A DNA stretch of 64,000 bases from positions 62,001 to 126,000 of the forward strand of contig CAZTDY010000004.1 of NCBI GenBank assembly GCA_964612295.1. Reading direction: 5' to 3'. A model generated the notes under the pieces. The model saw only the letters and a program-made list of their open reading frames with translations. It was not told the origin of the DNA and ran no database searches. The DNA is from CAYQJL01 sp964612295. GTDB taxonomy: Bacteria > Eisenbacteria > RBG-16-71-46 > CAIMUX01 > WJJG01. A program made the translations under genes and the position numbers. Below, piece after piece: positions 1-7,713 of the stretch; the stretch's first letter is position 1, and every line of letters begins with the position of its first letter.

Positions 1-543
1 GAGCGTGGCATCCGAACCCCGCACGGTGATGAGAACGCTGTTTGCCACAACGATGTTGATCTCACCCGAGTTGTCGCCCTTGTCGAAGTTGACGATGGCC
101 TTCTTGCCCTTGATGCGCGTCAACTTCTGTCCCGACGAGGTCACCATGACCGGGTTGTTGATCATCATCAGCGCGCCCTGCAGCATGGGCGTATCACTAA
201 GGATGGTGATCTCCACGTTCGTGCTCTTCTTCGTGTAGCTGCGCGCGGCGGAGATCCCGCCCCCAAACATGGCCCCGCCCATCGCGGTGGTTTCGACATC
301 CTCGGCCTCCCAACCCTTCAGCGGGGCCGGAAGAGCCTCGGACACCCGGCCGGCCTGCAGCTGGCGGATCTGCGCAGCCGCGAAGTCGAGTCCCGATGCC
401 GCACCCGAATAGTCACCCGCCTTGTACAACTTCACCGCCTCTTCGATCTCGACGAGAATATCATCGGCACCGGCAACCCCACCCAACACGAAGACTCCGG
501 CCAAAGCCATCGTCGTCCACTTTCTCAGTTGTTTGAAGAACAT
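1..543 (-). CDS. Secreted protein of unknown function, partial (C-terminus beyond window start)
   Basis: The frame runs off the left edge, so only the first 181 residues are visible. The AUG at 543 has a strong GAGGAGG-type ribosome site about 6 bases upstream. A basic start (MFFKQLRKW) and a hydrophobic stretch ending near GVAGA form a likely Sec signal peptide of about 25 residues. The mature part starts with a helical, TPR-like stretch (KLYKAGDYSGAASGLDFA), then a Gly-rich turn (GGAMFGGGISAAR) and alternating beta-like segments (VEITILSD, INIVVANSVLITV). I see no catalytic motif. Secreted proteins of this general layout are common in Gram-negative bacteria without an assigned role. It lies 36 bases downstream of the methyltransferase gene on the same strand and may be cotranscribed with it. 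Confidence 0.8.
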   Translation of the reverse strand, partial: MFFKQLRKWTTMALAGVFVLGGVAGADDILVEIEEAVKLYKAGDYSGAASGLDFAAAQIRQLQAGRVSEALPAPLKGWEAEDVETTAMGGAMFGGGISAARSYTKKSTNVEITILSDTPMLQGALMMINNPVMVTSSGQKLTRIKGKKAIVNFDKGDNSGEINIVVANSVLITVRGSDATL

Positions 544-579
544 GTTCCCCTCCTCGGTCTCCTGGTATCTGTTCGCGTG

Positions 580-1389
580 TCACACTGAACAACGTAGCAC
601 GGGCACCTGCGCTCTTGCGCCCTCGGACTCATCAAAAGGCTGGGCGACGGTCAGATCGCCGAAGGTCGCCACCCAATCGAACACTCCCGAGAGTCGCACC
701 AGCGCCTTCATCTCCTGATAGGTGAAGGCGCGCACGGGGGCGACATCCTGAATCCGGCGAGAGGCGCCTCCTTCTTCGATCTCCAGACTGATCTCGAGGT
801 CATAGAGTTGCGTGATCGGGTCGATCTGCTCCTGATCGGCTCCGATCGCAAAACGCACCAGCGTGTCATCTCGCTTCGTCTCCCACTGGCTCTGCCCCGA
901 ACGCTGTCCGAAGAGCCTCGCCGGATGATCCATCTCGATGACATACAACCCACCGCGCCCCAAGTTCTTGGCAACCGCAACCAGGTGAGAGAGGACATCG
1001 TCGTTCGAGAGCAGGTAGTGGAATGCGCCCCGGGGACAGAAGGCGAGGTCCACGGCCTCGGGGAGCGTGAAGTCCCGGGGGTCGGTGAACATGATCTGGG
1101 CCGGCTGGTGGCCCGATCCAAGGCGACGGGCTTTCTCCTCCGCGTACCCGAGCACGGCCGTGTGGCAGGTGGTGCCGTATCCGCGAACGCCCCGCTCGGC
1201 AAAATTGTGTACGTGGTATCCGGGACCGGCGCAGATCTCGACGAACGAATCCAGACAACCCCGGCCGAGCGTCCGACTGAGGTGCTCGAGGAAACCGCAC
1301 TCGACCTCCAGATCCCGATGGTCGAAGGCGATGTCGAGATAGCGCGGCTCGGCGAAAATAAGTTCATGTCTGGGCTGGGAACTCCGCAT
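580..1389 (-). CDS. Class I SAM-dependent methyltransferase
   Basis: This is a soluble protein of about 269 residues with a Rossmann-type methyltransferase core. Motif I is FVEICAGPG at about residue 50, followed by a nucleotide-ribose acidic region and by DLAFCPRGAFHYL, the usual motif IV position. A later GGLYVIEMD matches the post-core strand. The C-terminal part (DLEISLEIEEGG to FTYQEMKAL) resembles the substrate cap of small-molecule methyltransferases. The substrate cannot be told from the sequence. The start is uncertain by one codon: GTG at 1392 is directly followed by ATG at 1389, and the GGGAGGG ribosome site fits the ATG better. The secreted-protein gene follows on the same strand. 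Confidence 0.8.
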   Translation of the reverse strand: MRSSQPRHELIFAEPRYLDIAFDHRDLEVECGFLEHLSRTLGRGCLDSFVEICAGPGYHVHNFAERGVRGYGTTCHTAVLGYAEEKARRLGSGHQPAQIMFTDPRDFTLPEAVDLAFCPRGAFHYLLSNDDVLSHLVAVAKNLGRGGLYVIEMDHPARLFGQRSGQSQWETKRDDTLVRFAIGADQEQIDPITQLYDLEISLEIEEGGASRRIQDVAPVRAFTYQEMKALVRLSGVFDWVATFGDLTVAQPFDESEGARAQVPVLRCSV

Positions 1390-1525
1390 CACCCCTCCCG
1401 ATTGTCACTTGCCCTGTCCGCTCCGTCTGGTGTAGACCAGGGCTGTAACCCACGATCGATGCCGTTCGTAGTGGAACCCGTCACCCAGACGATCCCCGGC
1501 CGATGCGAACCGCGAGGAGGTTGCG

Positions 1526-4058
1526 GTGGGAAATCTCGTGCTGCTTCCCCTGGCGGGGAGTCTCTTCCTATCGCGATTGCCCGTGTTGCGAGAACTGGGC
1601 CCGGTCCGGCGCCTGCAGGCCGTGACCGTGGTGACCTTGCTCGGCCTGCTGATTCTCTGGTTCACCATGCCCTCCGTCAACGCCGCGATTGTATCCGGAG
1701 AGAGCCCCCCCCATCCAGCATCTGGTTCTGCTTCTGTTTACAGGGTTGATTGCCGGGGGCGGGGCGGGACTGCTGTGGAGCGCCATCTATGATGATGCGG
1801 GAACCGCCCGGGCCCGAGCTTGGGTGATCTGCGCCTTCTGGCTCCCCCTGGCTTTGGGCGCCCTTGCAGGTGGTTGGACCCCGATTCTGATCTTGCCGGT
1901 GGCGTTGCGCACCGGCTGGGCCCGCCAGGTCGCCGAAGCGCGACGGCCCTTTGCGACCCTGACCAGCGCCCTCGGGTTTCTGGCGGTGTTTCTCTGGCCG
2001 AACCTTCCGCTGCCTGCAGGCGACACGGTCGGCGCATTCACGCTCCCTGGAATCGCTCTCTTTCAAATTCTGCGAACCTTCCTGCTGGTCCAGATGGGCG
2101 TCCAGGCGATTCGTTTCCTCCTGGGGCTAGTGTTTGGGCCACGCCGGATCGGTCGCCGCCTGTTGGTCTCCCATATGCTTGCGGGGGTGATCCCGGTTGC
2201 GCTGCTGACCCTCTTCGCTGCGTTGATCTCGCTGCTCATGATGGCCAATCACCGCGCCACCACCGGCGAGAAGATGCTCAGGATGCAGCACGAGTTCTCG
2301 CAGGAGCTTCTGGGGCAGCGGGTGAGCGACGAGTTGGTGGCGATGCGGTTGGACCCGACCGGTGGCGACCGGTTCATCCGGCAAGAGCAGCTGCCCGAGC
2401 TCGCCGTGCGTATCGCTGCGCGGTGGCCTGAGCTGGCGTCGTGGCATGACGGTGACGAGGAGGTCCGCCGGGAGCCGTCGCGCGTGAGCGGTCTGGCCCG
2501 CGGCGTGCTGATCACCCTCGGTATGCAGACCACAGCCGCGGAGGAACCGTACGCCATAACTCTGGGTCGGTCCCTGACGCTGGATGTGCTTCCTTCGCCG
2601 GGAGAATGGTTCGAACGGACCCCGGCGACCGATGGGGCCGGTCTCATCCGGATTCAGGGGGTGACCTTTCATGCGAGCGACTACGCACTGACGGCAGAGG
2701 ATCAGCAGCTTCGTATCCAGGTCCTCGAGGAGCTTCCCGTTGGCCGGGTGCGGGTGCTGGAGGAGTGCCTGCACGGAAGGGCACGCATCGAGGAAGCCTT
2801 CGCCTTCACCGGCGACAATCGGTTCACGGCGACCGGCGCGTTCGGCACCGCCACCCCTGAGGCCGACAGTCCTTCCCCGATCAACACCAGTCACGTGCTC
2901 TTGCCGGCCCTCGAGTGGAGTCCCCCGCCGGCACAGGGGACGGTCGACATCACGTCCGCGCCGCAGGAAGCCTGGCAGAGAATCCGGCTGCCGGTGTTGG
3001 GCATCGCGGGTCTGACCGATTTGGTTCCCCGACTGGCCTCCTTCGAGAACCCGGTGGGATGGGTGCCGATCCTCATCCTTCTCTTCACCGCCCTTCTCTT
3101 CGTCGGCGTGGAGAGCTTCGCGTTCATCTCCGCCCTGCGGATGGGCCGCTCGATCGCCACCTCGGTCAGCCGGCTTCGCGCCGGGGCGGAGCGGCTTCAG
3201 CGCGGCGAGCTCACCTATCGCATTAGAATGACCGGGGAGGACGAACTGGCCAACCTGGGCGATGCGTTCAACGAGATGGCGGCCGGACTGGAAGTCGGCC
3301 AGCGGGTGGCCCTGGAGAAGGAACGTCTCGAAGGTGAGTTGGCCTTGGCCCGCCGCATTCAGCAACGTCTGTTGCCGACCGAGCCGCCGAACGTCGCCGG
3401 GTTGCAGTGCGCGGGGCAGTCATTGCCTGCTCGGCATGTCGGCGGTGACTACTACGACTTCATCCAGCTGGACGAGGACCACCTCATGTTCGTGATGGCC
3501 GATGTCTCCGGCAAGGGCACGCCGGCCGCACTCTTGATGTCCAGCCTCCGTGCATCGCTCCACAGCATGCTCCCGGCCTGCGATGACTGCGGCAAGCTCG
3601 TCCACCAGTTGAATCGCTACGTACACGCTTCCACCAGCCTGACCGAGTTCGTCACCATGTTCCTGGGCGTTGTGGACGGACCTTCGGGAAAGCTCCACTA
3701 CGTGAATGCCGGGCATGAGCAGCCCTATCTGATTCGGGAGAACGGCGAACAGGTTCGGCTCACCGAGGGGGGATTGGTGCTGGGGGCGTTTCCGGAGGCC
3801 ACCTACGAGACCGCCTCATTGCAGCTGCACCCGGGTGACCTCTTGTTCCTCTACACCGACGGACTCCCCGATGCCACCAACGAGAGCGAAGAGGTGTTCG
3901 GCATCGAGCGGGTCGCCCGCTCTCTGCAGGGCAACAGAACAGAGTCTCCGGAGAAGATCCTCGCTGATATCCTGGGAGAAAGCCGGGAATTCGTTCAAGA
4001 CGCCGATGCCATCGATGACATCACACTCCTCGCGATGAGGCGCGTCTCCCCGGTGTAA
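1526..4058 (+). CDS. Membrane-anchored RsbU-type PP2C serine phosphatase with HAMP domain; frameshift in a C8 tract near the start
   Basis: This is a sensor phosphatase that probably acts in a partner-switching (anti-sigma/anti-anti-sigma) circuit. The N-terminal third has about six hydrophobic segments, then an extracytoplasmic stretch, another membrane helix (VGWVPILILLFTALLFVG), a HAMP linker (RLRAGAERLQRGELTYRI), a coiled segment (ELALARRIQQRLLP) and a SpoIIE/PP2C domain with metal-binding motifs GGDYYDF and MADVSGKG and the end motif DDITLLAMR. The best start is GTG 1526, five bases after a GAGGAGG site. That frame shifts at C8 (1705-1712) into the main frame; with seven Cs the two parts join as one protein of about 843 residues with an extra membrane helix. 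Without the repair, translation would need a TTG at 1689 that has no ribosome site. Confidence 0.85.
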
Positions 4059-4066
4059 CCTCCTTC

Positions 4067-5752
4067 TCAGTCCAGCGCCTTCGTCAGCGTCTCGCGCACC
4101 TGTTCCGCCAGCCGGTCGGCGTGCTCGATGGCCGCTGCATAGTAGCGGTTGGCGTCCTCTCGTGTCTGCTGCGTGAACTCGGATGCCTCCAGGTCCTGGA
4201 GGTTGATCAACACATTGTAGTAAGCGCCTTCGGCACAGGTGCGCGCGGTCAGAGCCGCCACGCCCGCGTCGCTGAGCGAGTTCTGGTTTCCCTTATTCGC
4301 CACCACCTCGGCCAGCTCCAGCGCGGGGAGGCTCCTTTTCAGCACCCCGAGCGGAATGCGGGTAGCCTCCTCGGTCGCCGCGCGGATCGCGTCGTTGCGC
4401 GCCGCTTGCTCATCGTCGGTCTTCTTCGGCAGGCGCATGGCGTCCATCAGGGCGTTGAACGCGTCGGTGTCACGATCGACGTCCAAAAGGAACTCGTCCT
4501 TCAGTTGCTGGCCGCGATCGGCAATCTGGGCGAGATCGTCCTGCGCGTCCTCATAGCCCTTCTTGCCGCGGGTGAGAACCGCCACCATCGCCGAGAGGCT
4601 CGCGCTCAACGAACCGCACAAAGACGCAACGCTTCCGCCGCCTGGAGCCGGCGAATCGGTGGAAAGCTCGTCCGCAAACGCCGTGCAGGTCATGCCCACC
4701 AGGGAATCGTCCCGGGCGCCCACCGCGTATTCGACGATCTTCTCCCGGGCGTCGAAGGGAGCGACATCATTGAGCCCCAAGGCGAGGATCGCGGTGTCGA
4801 TGACCTCCTTCTCCGGGACGCCCGTCCACAACCCGTGTTTGAGCAGGTAATGGCGGCCGGCCATCATCATGGCTTCGCGCGGCACCAGCCCCACGATCTC
4901 GCTGCCGGTCACCCGAAGGCCGTACTTCTTCGCCACCTCACAGCAGGTGTCGAAGGCCATATGAATCGAGGTCACGTGGTAGTTGGTGAGGTTGATCGAG
5001 ATCTGGGCCTGGCCGTACTCGTCGATGTACCAACCGACCGCGCGGCATTCCTTCAGCAGACCTTCCTGACGGACCTTCTTGCCGTCGGCGTCGCGCACGA
5101 ACTTGTTGTTCTCGTCCCGCTTGAATCGGCCGCGCTCGCGAATGTCCAGCGCGATCTGGTGGGCCAGCTTCTTGTGCCGCGTATCGACGTTCACGTTGTA
5201 GGCCACCAGGAACTCACGGGCGCCCATGACCACTGCACCGGTCCTCGGCAAGAACTCATTGGGACCGTATTCCGGAGCCCACTCCGGCTTGCCGAGCTTC
5301 TTGCCCCAAGCCTCGTACTCGCCGACGCGGATGTCGGCCAGGCTCCTGCGTTCGGGCGTGCGGGCCGCATGCTCGTAGAGAAAGACGGGAATGCCGAGTT
5401 CGGTGCCCACCCGCTCGCCGAGACGATTGGCCAGCTCCACACAGTCGTCCATGGTCACGCCCGACACCGGCACAAAGGGGCACACATCCGTCGCCCCCTG
5501 CCGCGGGTGCTCGCCGCTGTGGGTCGTCATGTCGATGAGTTCGGCCGCCCGTTTGATGAGTCGGAAGGCAGCCTCGACCACCTGATCGGGCCCGCCCACG
5601 AAGGTGATCACGGTGCGATTGGTATCCGCCCCGGGGTCGACATCCAGCAACGTCACGCCATCCGTGGCCGATACCTCGGCGGTGACCGCGTCAATGACAC
5701 TCCTGTCCCGACCTTCGCTGATATTGGGAACACACTCGACGAGCTTGATCAT
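4067..5752 (-). CDS. ftcD: Bifunctional glutamate formimidoyltransferase / formimidoyltetrahydrofolate cyclodeaminase
   Basis: FTCD ends histidine breakdown: it moves the formimino group from formiminoglutamate to tetrahydrofolate, then deaminates the product to methenyl-THF and ammonia. The 561 residues match the fused enzyme. The transferase occupies about residues 1-330 (start LVECVPNISEGRD, then FVGGPDQVVEA and HSGEHPRQGATDVCPFVP with the folate-site histidine). The cyclodeaminase occupies about 365-561 (STDSPAPGGGSVASLCGSLSASL). I place the start at AUG 5752 because GGAGGA lies just upstream and the family begins at this point; an upstream in-frame AUG would add a non-homologous tail. 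It is convergent with the phosphatase gene across 8 bases. No other histidine-utilisation gene is nearby. Confidence 0.95.
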   Translation of the reverse strand: MIKLVECVPNISEGRDRSVIDAVTAEVSATDGVTLLDVDPGADTNRTVITFVGGPDQVVEAAFRLIKRAAELIDMTTHSGEHPRQGATDVCPFVPVSGVTMDDCVELANRLGERVGTELGIPVFLYEHAARTPERRSLADIRVGEYEAWGKKLGKPEWAPEYGPNEFLPRTGAVVMGAREFLVAYNVNVDTRHKKLAHQIALDIRERGRFKRDENNKFVRDADGKKVRQEGLLKECRAVGWYIDEYGQAQISINLTNYHVTSIHMAFDTCCEVAKKYGLRVTGSEIVGLVPREAMMMAGRHYLLKHGLWTGVPEKEVIDTAILALGLNDVAPFDAREKIVEYAVGARDDSLVGMTCTAFADELSTDSPAPGGGSVASLCGSLSASLSAMVAVLTRGKKGYEDAQDDLAQIADRGQQLKDEFLLDVDRDTDAFNALMDAMRLPKKTDDEQAARNDAIRAATEEATRIPLGVLKRSLPALELAEVVANKGNQNSLSDAGVAALTARTCAEGAYYNVLINLQDLEASEFTQQTREDANRYYAAAIEHADRLAEQVRETLTKALD

Positions 5753-5827
5753 GGCTTCCTCCGCGTCCATCGCATACTGGGAACAATCGAGGAATCCTAG
5801 CACAGGCCAGGCGCGCTCTCAATCTGC

Positions 5828-6250
5828 TCACTCGCAGAAGATGCGGACGGTCTCGCCATCGCTGCCATCGACATCCACCGTCAGCTCCCGAAGAGCTTCG
5901 ATGAGCTCATCACCTTCCTTGCCGGAGAACTGGGACAGGTCGATCCCCTTCTCTTCCAGGCGCTCGTTGGCGTGGTCCGGAAGCATGGTCGACAACTTGA
6001 TGCCGGTCCGGATCAGGGCCACCGGCACCCGGATGTTGACCTTCTCGCCATCCGATCCATCCACATGGATTCTCAGGTATTTCGGCAGCGCGCCGGCCGG
6101 TTCCGCGTCCGAATCGTGGTTCTCGGTGTACGTTTCCTCGCCCTGGGTGGGCTCGGACTGCTCCAGCTTGTCGAGCAGTCGTTCGGCCTCCGCAGCGGTG
6201 ATCTTGCCCTGGGCCAGCAATTCCAGAACCTGCTTTCTCTCGTGCGACAT
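5828..6250 (-). CDS. SHOCT-like domain protein
   Basis: This 140-residue acidic protein begins with a SHOCT-type helical hairpin (RKQVLELLAQGKITAAEAERLLDKL), followed by an acidic linker and two related beta-rich modules (YLRIHVDGSDGEKVNIRVP and LTVDVDGSDGETVRIF) around a middle helix. The internal VDGSDGE repeat suggests duplication of a small beta unit. Proteins with this start are commonly encoded beside DUF2089 regulators and small membrane proteins, which is exactly the context here: it is the last gene of a three-gene minus-strand operon, 10 bases after the membrane-protein gene. Its biochemical role is unknown; membrane-stress sensing is a guess from the context. Confidence 0.8.
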   Translation of the reverse strand: MSHERKQVLELLAQGKITAAEAERLLDKLEQSEPTQGEETYTENHDSDAEPAGALPKYLRIHVDGSDGEKVNIRVPVALIRTGIKLSTMLPDHANERLEEKGIDLSQFSGKEGDELIEALRELTVDVDGSDGETVRIFCE

Positions 6251-6260
6251 CTTGAACCTC

Positions 6261-6506
6261 CTAAACGAACCAGACGAGCACTCGCGCCCCGTCGTTACTC
6301 ACCACGTCTATCTTGAGTCCCCGAAGCTGTCCGAACGCCCGTAGAGCCTGCCATCCGGCCCGCAGGCGTTGTGCGGGCGCGAAGGGCGTACACAGCGCAA
6401 GCACCAGCGCGAAGACCGCGAGGAGCGGCCACAACAGAAAGACCGGGAATGGGAAGGGAAATCGGCACCCCGGCCCGACGCCCAGCAGCATCAAGGAGGG
6501 AATCAT
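6261..6506 (-). CDS. Small membrane protein of the DUF2089 operon
   Basis: This is an 81-residue protein with one clear membrane helix (VFLLWPLLAVFALVLAL) after a proline-rich start, followed by a basic cytoplasmic stretch (AQRLRAGWQAL) and a short beta-like end (LKIDVVSNDGARVLVWF). The end resembles the VDGSDGE modules of the downstream SHOCT-like protein, suggesting the two may contact each other or have shared ancestry. Its AUG overlaps the stop of the DUF2089 gene (TGATG), so translation is probably coupled. The family is not recognised beyond this. Confidence 0.65.
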   Translation of the reverse strand: MIPSLMLLGVGPGCRFPFPFPVFLLWPLLAVFALVLALCTPFAPAQRLRAGWQALRAFGQLRGLKIDVVSNDGARVLVWFV

Positions 6507-6856
6507 CAGCGGATCCTCCTCAAGGCGTCTTCAACCGATATCTCGCCGGCGGCCAGCTGATCGAGGACCGCGCTGTTCTTCGTCGGCGCCTCGAACGTCT
6601 GATCCAGCTGCGAGATGATCGCGCCCAGCCGGTTCTTCACGGTCGGGTAGCTGATCCCGAAGAGTCCCTCCATCTTCTTGATGGACCCGTGCGACCGCAG
6701 GAATGCCACCACGAACAGCTGGTTCTCGAGCGATAGCCGCGCCAGCGCGGAGACCTCGAGCTCCCCCTCCAGGCTCACGTCGCAGTCCGGACAGTGGGCG
6801 CGGGCGAGGCGCATCGGCTTCTGGCATTCGGGGCATCTGACCTTTGATATATCCAT
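6506..6856 (-). CDS. DUF2089-family regulator (zinc ribbon plus HTH)
   Basis: This is a 116-residue protein. The N-terminal ribbon has two CxxC pairs (VRCPECQKP and HCPDCDVSL) able to bind zinc. The middle is a winged-helix-like HTH (LENQLFVVAFLRSHGSIKKM, then GISYPTVKNRLGAII). The C-terminus is a SHOCT-like hairpin (LDQLAAGEISVEDALRRIR), matching the downstream SHOCT-like protein. The start AUG at 6856 follows AGGAGG; a longer in-frame start at 6973 would translate the AT-rich promoter as an artificial hydrophobic tail. The promoter and operator lie directly upstream, so it is probably autoregulated. It is the first gene of the operon. Confidence 0.85.
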   Translation of the reverse strand: MDISKVRCPECQKPMRLARAHCPDCDVSLEGELEVSALARLSLENQLFVVAFLRSHGSIKKMEGLFGISYPTVKNRLGAIISQLDQTFEAPTKNSAVLDQLAAGEISVEDALRRIR

Positions 6857-6878
6857 CTTTCCTTCCTCCTGTGTGCAT

Positions 6879-6907
6879 ATTATCAACCAATAGGTGATAA
6901 ATATCAA
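6879..6907 (-). promoter_or_regulatory. Sigma-70-type promoter and palindromic operator of the DUF2089 operon
   Basis: Read on the minus strand, TTGATA (6902-6907) and GATAAT (6879-6884) are separated by 17 bases, each matching 5 of 6 consensus positions. A perfect 8-base inverted repeat sits in the spacer and overlaps the -10: on the plus strand TTATCAACC (6880-6888) faces GGTGATAA (6893-6900). That is a classic repressor position. The surrounding 100 bases are strikingly AT-rich and contain repeats of ATCAATAT (6903-6910, 6924-6931) and an ATCAACATTGAT palindrome (6945-6956), which could be an UP element or further operator sites. Transcription would start about 15 bases before the DUF2089 start codon. 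Confidence 0.7.
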
Positions 6908-7062
6908 TATGAATATCGAAGAAATCAATATCCATATAAGAAAAATCAACATTGATGCCCATAGCGTTGGCAAAGGTAGGTACTGCCCCGACGCAACCGT
7001 AGACCACCGGCCGGAATGCGGATTGCTCTGGGGTGAGAGGAGTGGGCATTACCCCGCGAGAA

Positions 7063-7102
7063 CCGTTAAGAAAACAAGGCAATGACCTTGATTTCTTAAC
7101 GG
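7063..7102. other. 40-bp interrupted inverted repeat upstream of the SatD-like gene
   Basis: CCGTTAAGAAA (7063-7073) is the exact reverse complement of TTTCTTAACGG (7092-7102). Inside it, after one mismatch, CAAGG (7075-7079) pairs with CCTTG (7086-7090) around a 6-base loop. RNA from either strand would form a long hairpin, but there is no U-run, so it is not a standard terminator. It lies in the divergent gap between the DUF2089 operon and the SatD-like gene, 48 bases before the GTG of the latter, so an operator or 5' leader structure is likelier. A C9 tract follows at 7119-7127. Confidence 0.55.
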
Positions 7103-7149
7103 CCGCGGAAGACACATACCCCCCCCCACCACCTCGGAGGTGAGAACTC

Positions 7150-7710
7150 GTGCAATACCTTGTCACCGCTGGAGTTATCCTCAATCGACCACTGGCATAT
7201 CGGGAGAATCCTCGGAAGGTCCTGGGACGGACCTCCGACAAGCTCAACAGCCGCTTTGCTGGGAGCCTCATCCAGCCGCTGACACGATTCGGCAGTCACG
7301 ACCTGCTGGTGGGGGCCGTCGCCGGAGGCGGAACGGTGCCCTGGATCATCATCGACCTCCTTCTGGAGACGTGGCCGGAGCCCTACGGCATCGTCATCGA
7401 AGCCCCCTTCGTGGTCGCCCGACCGACGTCGGGCATGATGACCCTGGGCGTACGCAGGGAGCGGATCCTCTTTCGGGGTCCTCTGGACGCGGCCGCCTAT
7501 CGCGCTGCGACCCTGCTGTGGGAAGACACTGTGGCCGGGTGGACCGCGCATAGAGTCGACACGCTGAGGCTCCTACGCGAGCTGGGTCGTCAGAGATGTG
7601 TGGCCGAGACGACGGGCGTCACCCAGCAGGCGGTCAGCGATACGCTTCGCCGCGCACACTGGCCTCGTCTCAGGAAGAGCCTGAAGATGGTGGGCAGATC
7701 GTTACCGTGA
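7150..7710 (+). CDS. SatD-like protein with C-terminal helix-turn-helix
   Basis: This is a 186-residue protein. The C-terminal third is a clear HTH (RLLRELGRQRCVAETTGV, then TQQAVSDTLRRA) of the kind that ends SatD proteins. The N-terminal part (KLNSRFAGSLIQPLT, then VEAP-like strands and GVRRERILFRG) fits the SatD N-domain only loosely. The GTG start at 7150 is chosen because a near-perfect GGAGGTGA lies 6 bases upstream. It is divergent from the DUF2089 operon. Its stop is followed in the same frame, after only three bases, by the truncated repeat-protein gene, which suggests a rearrangement at the 3' end. SatD itself has an ill-defined role in transport or stress. Confidence 0.6.
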   Translation: MQYLVTAGVILNRPLAYRENPRKVLGRTSDKLNSRFAGSLIQPLTRFGSHDLLVGAVAGGGTVPWIIIDLLLETWPEPYGIVIEAPFVVARPTSGMMTLGVRRERILFRGPLDAAAYRAATLLWEDTVAGWTAHRVDTLRLLRELGRQRCVAETTGVTQQAVSDTLRRAHWPRLRKSLKMVGRSLP

Positions 7711-7713
7711 AGG

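Noticed and set aside
4121..5800. Long plus-strand open frame opposite ftcD
   Set aside because: The minus-strand frame is a textbook FTCD; the opposite frame is histidine/arginine-rich shadow sequence.
6894..7085. Short plus-strand open frame in the AT-rich region
   Set aside because: Its isoleucine/asparagine-rich start is just the translated promoter repeats.
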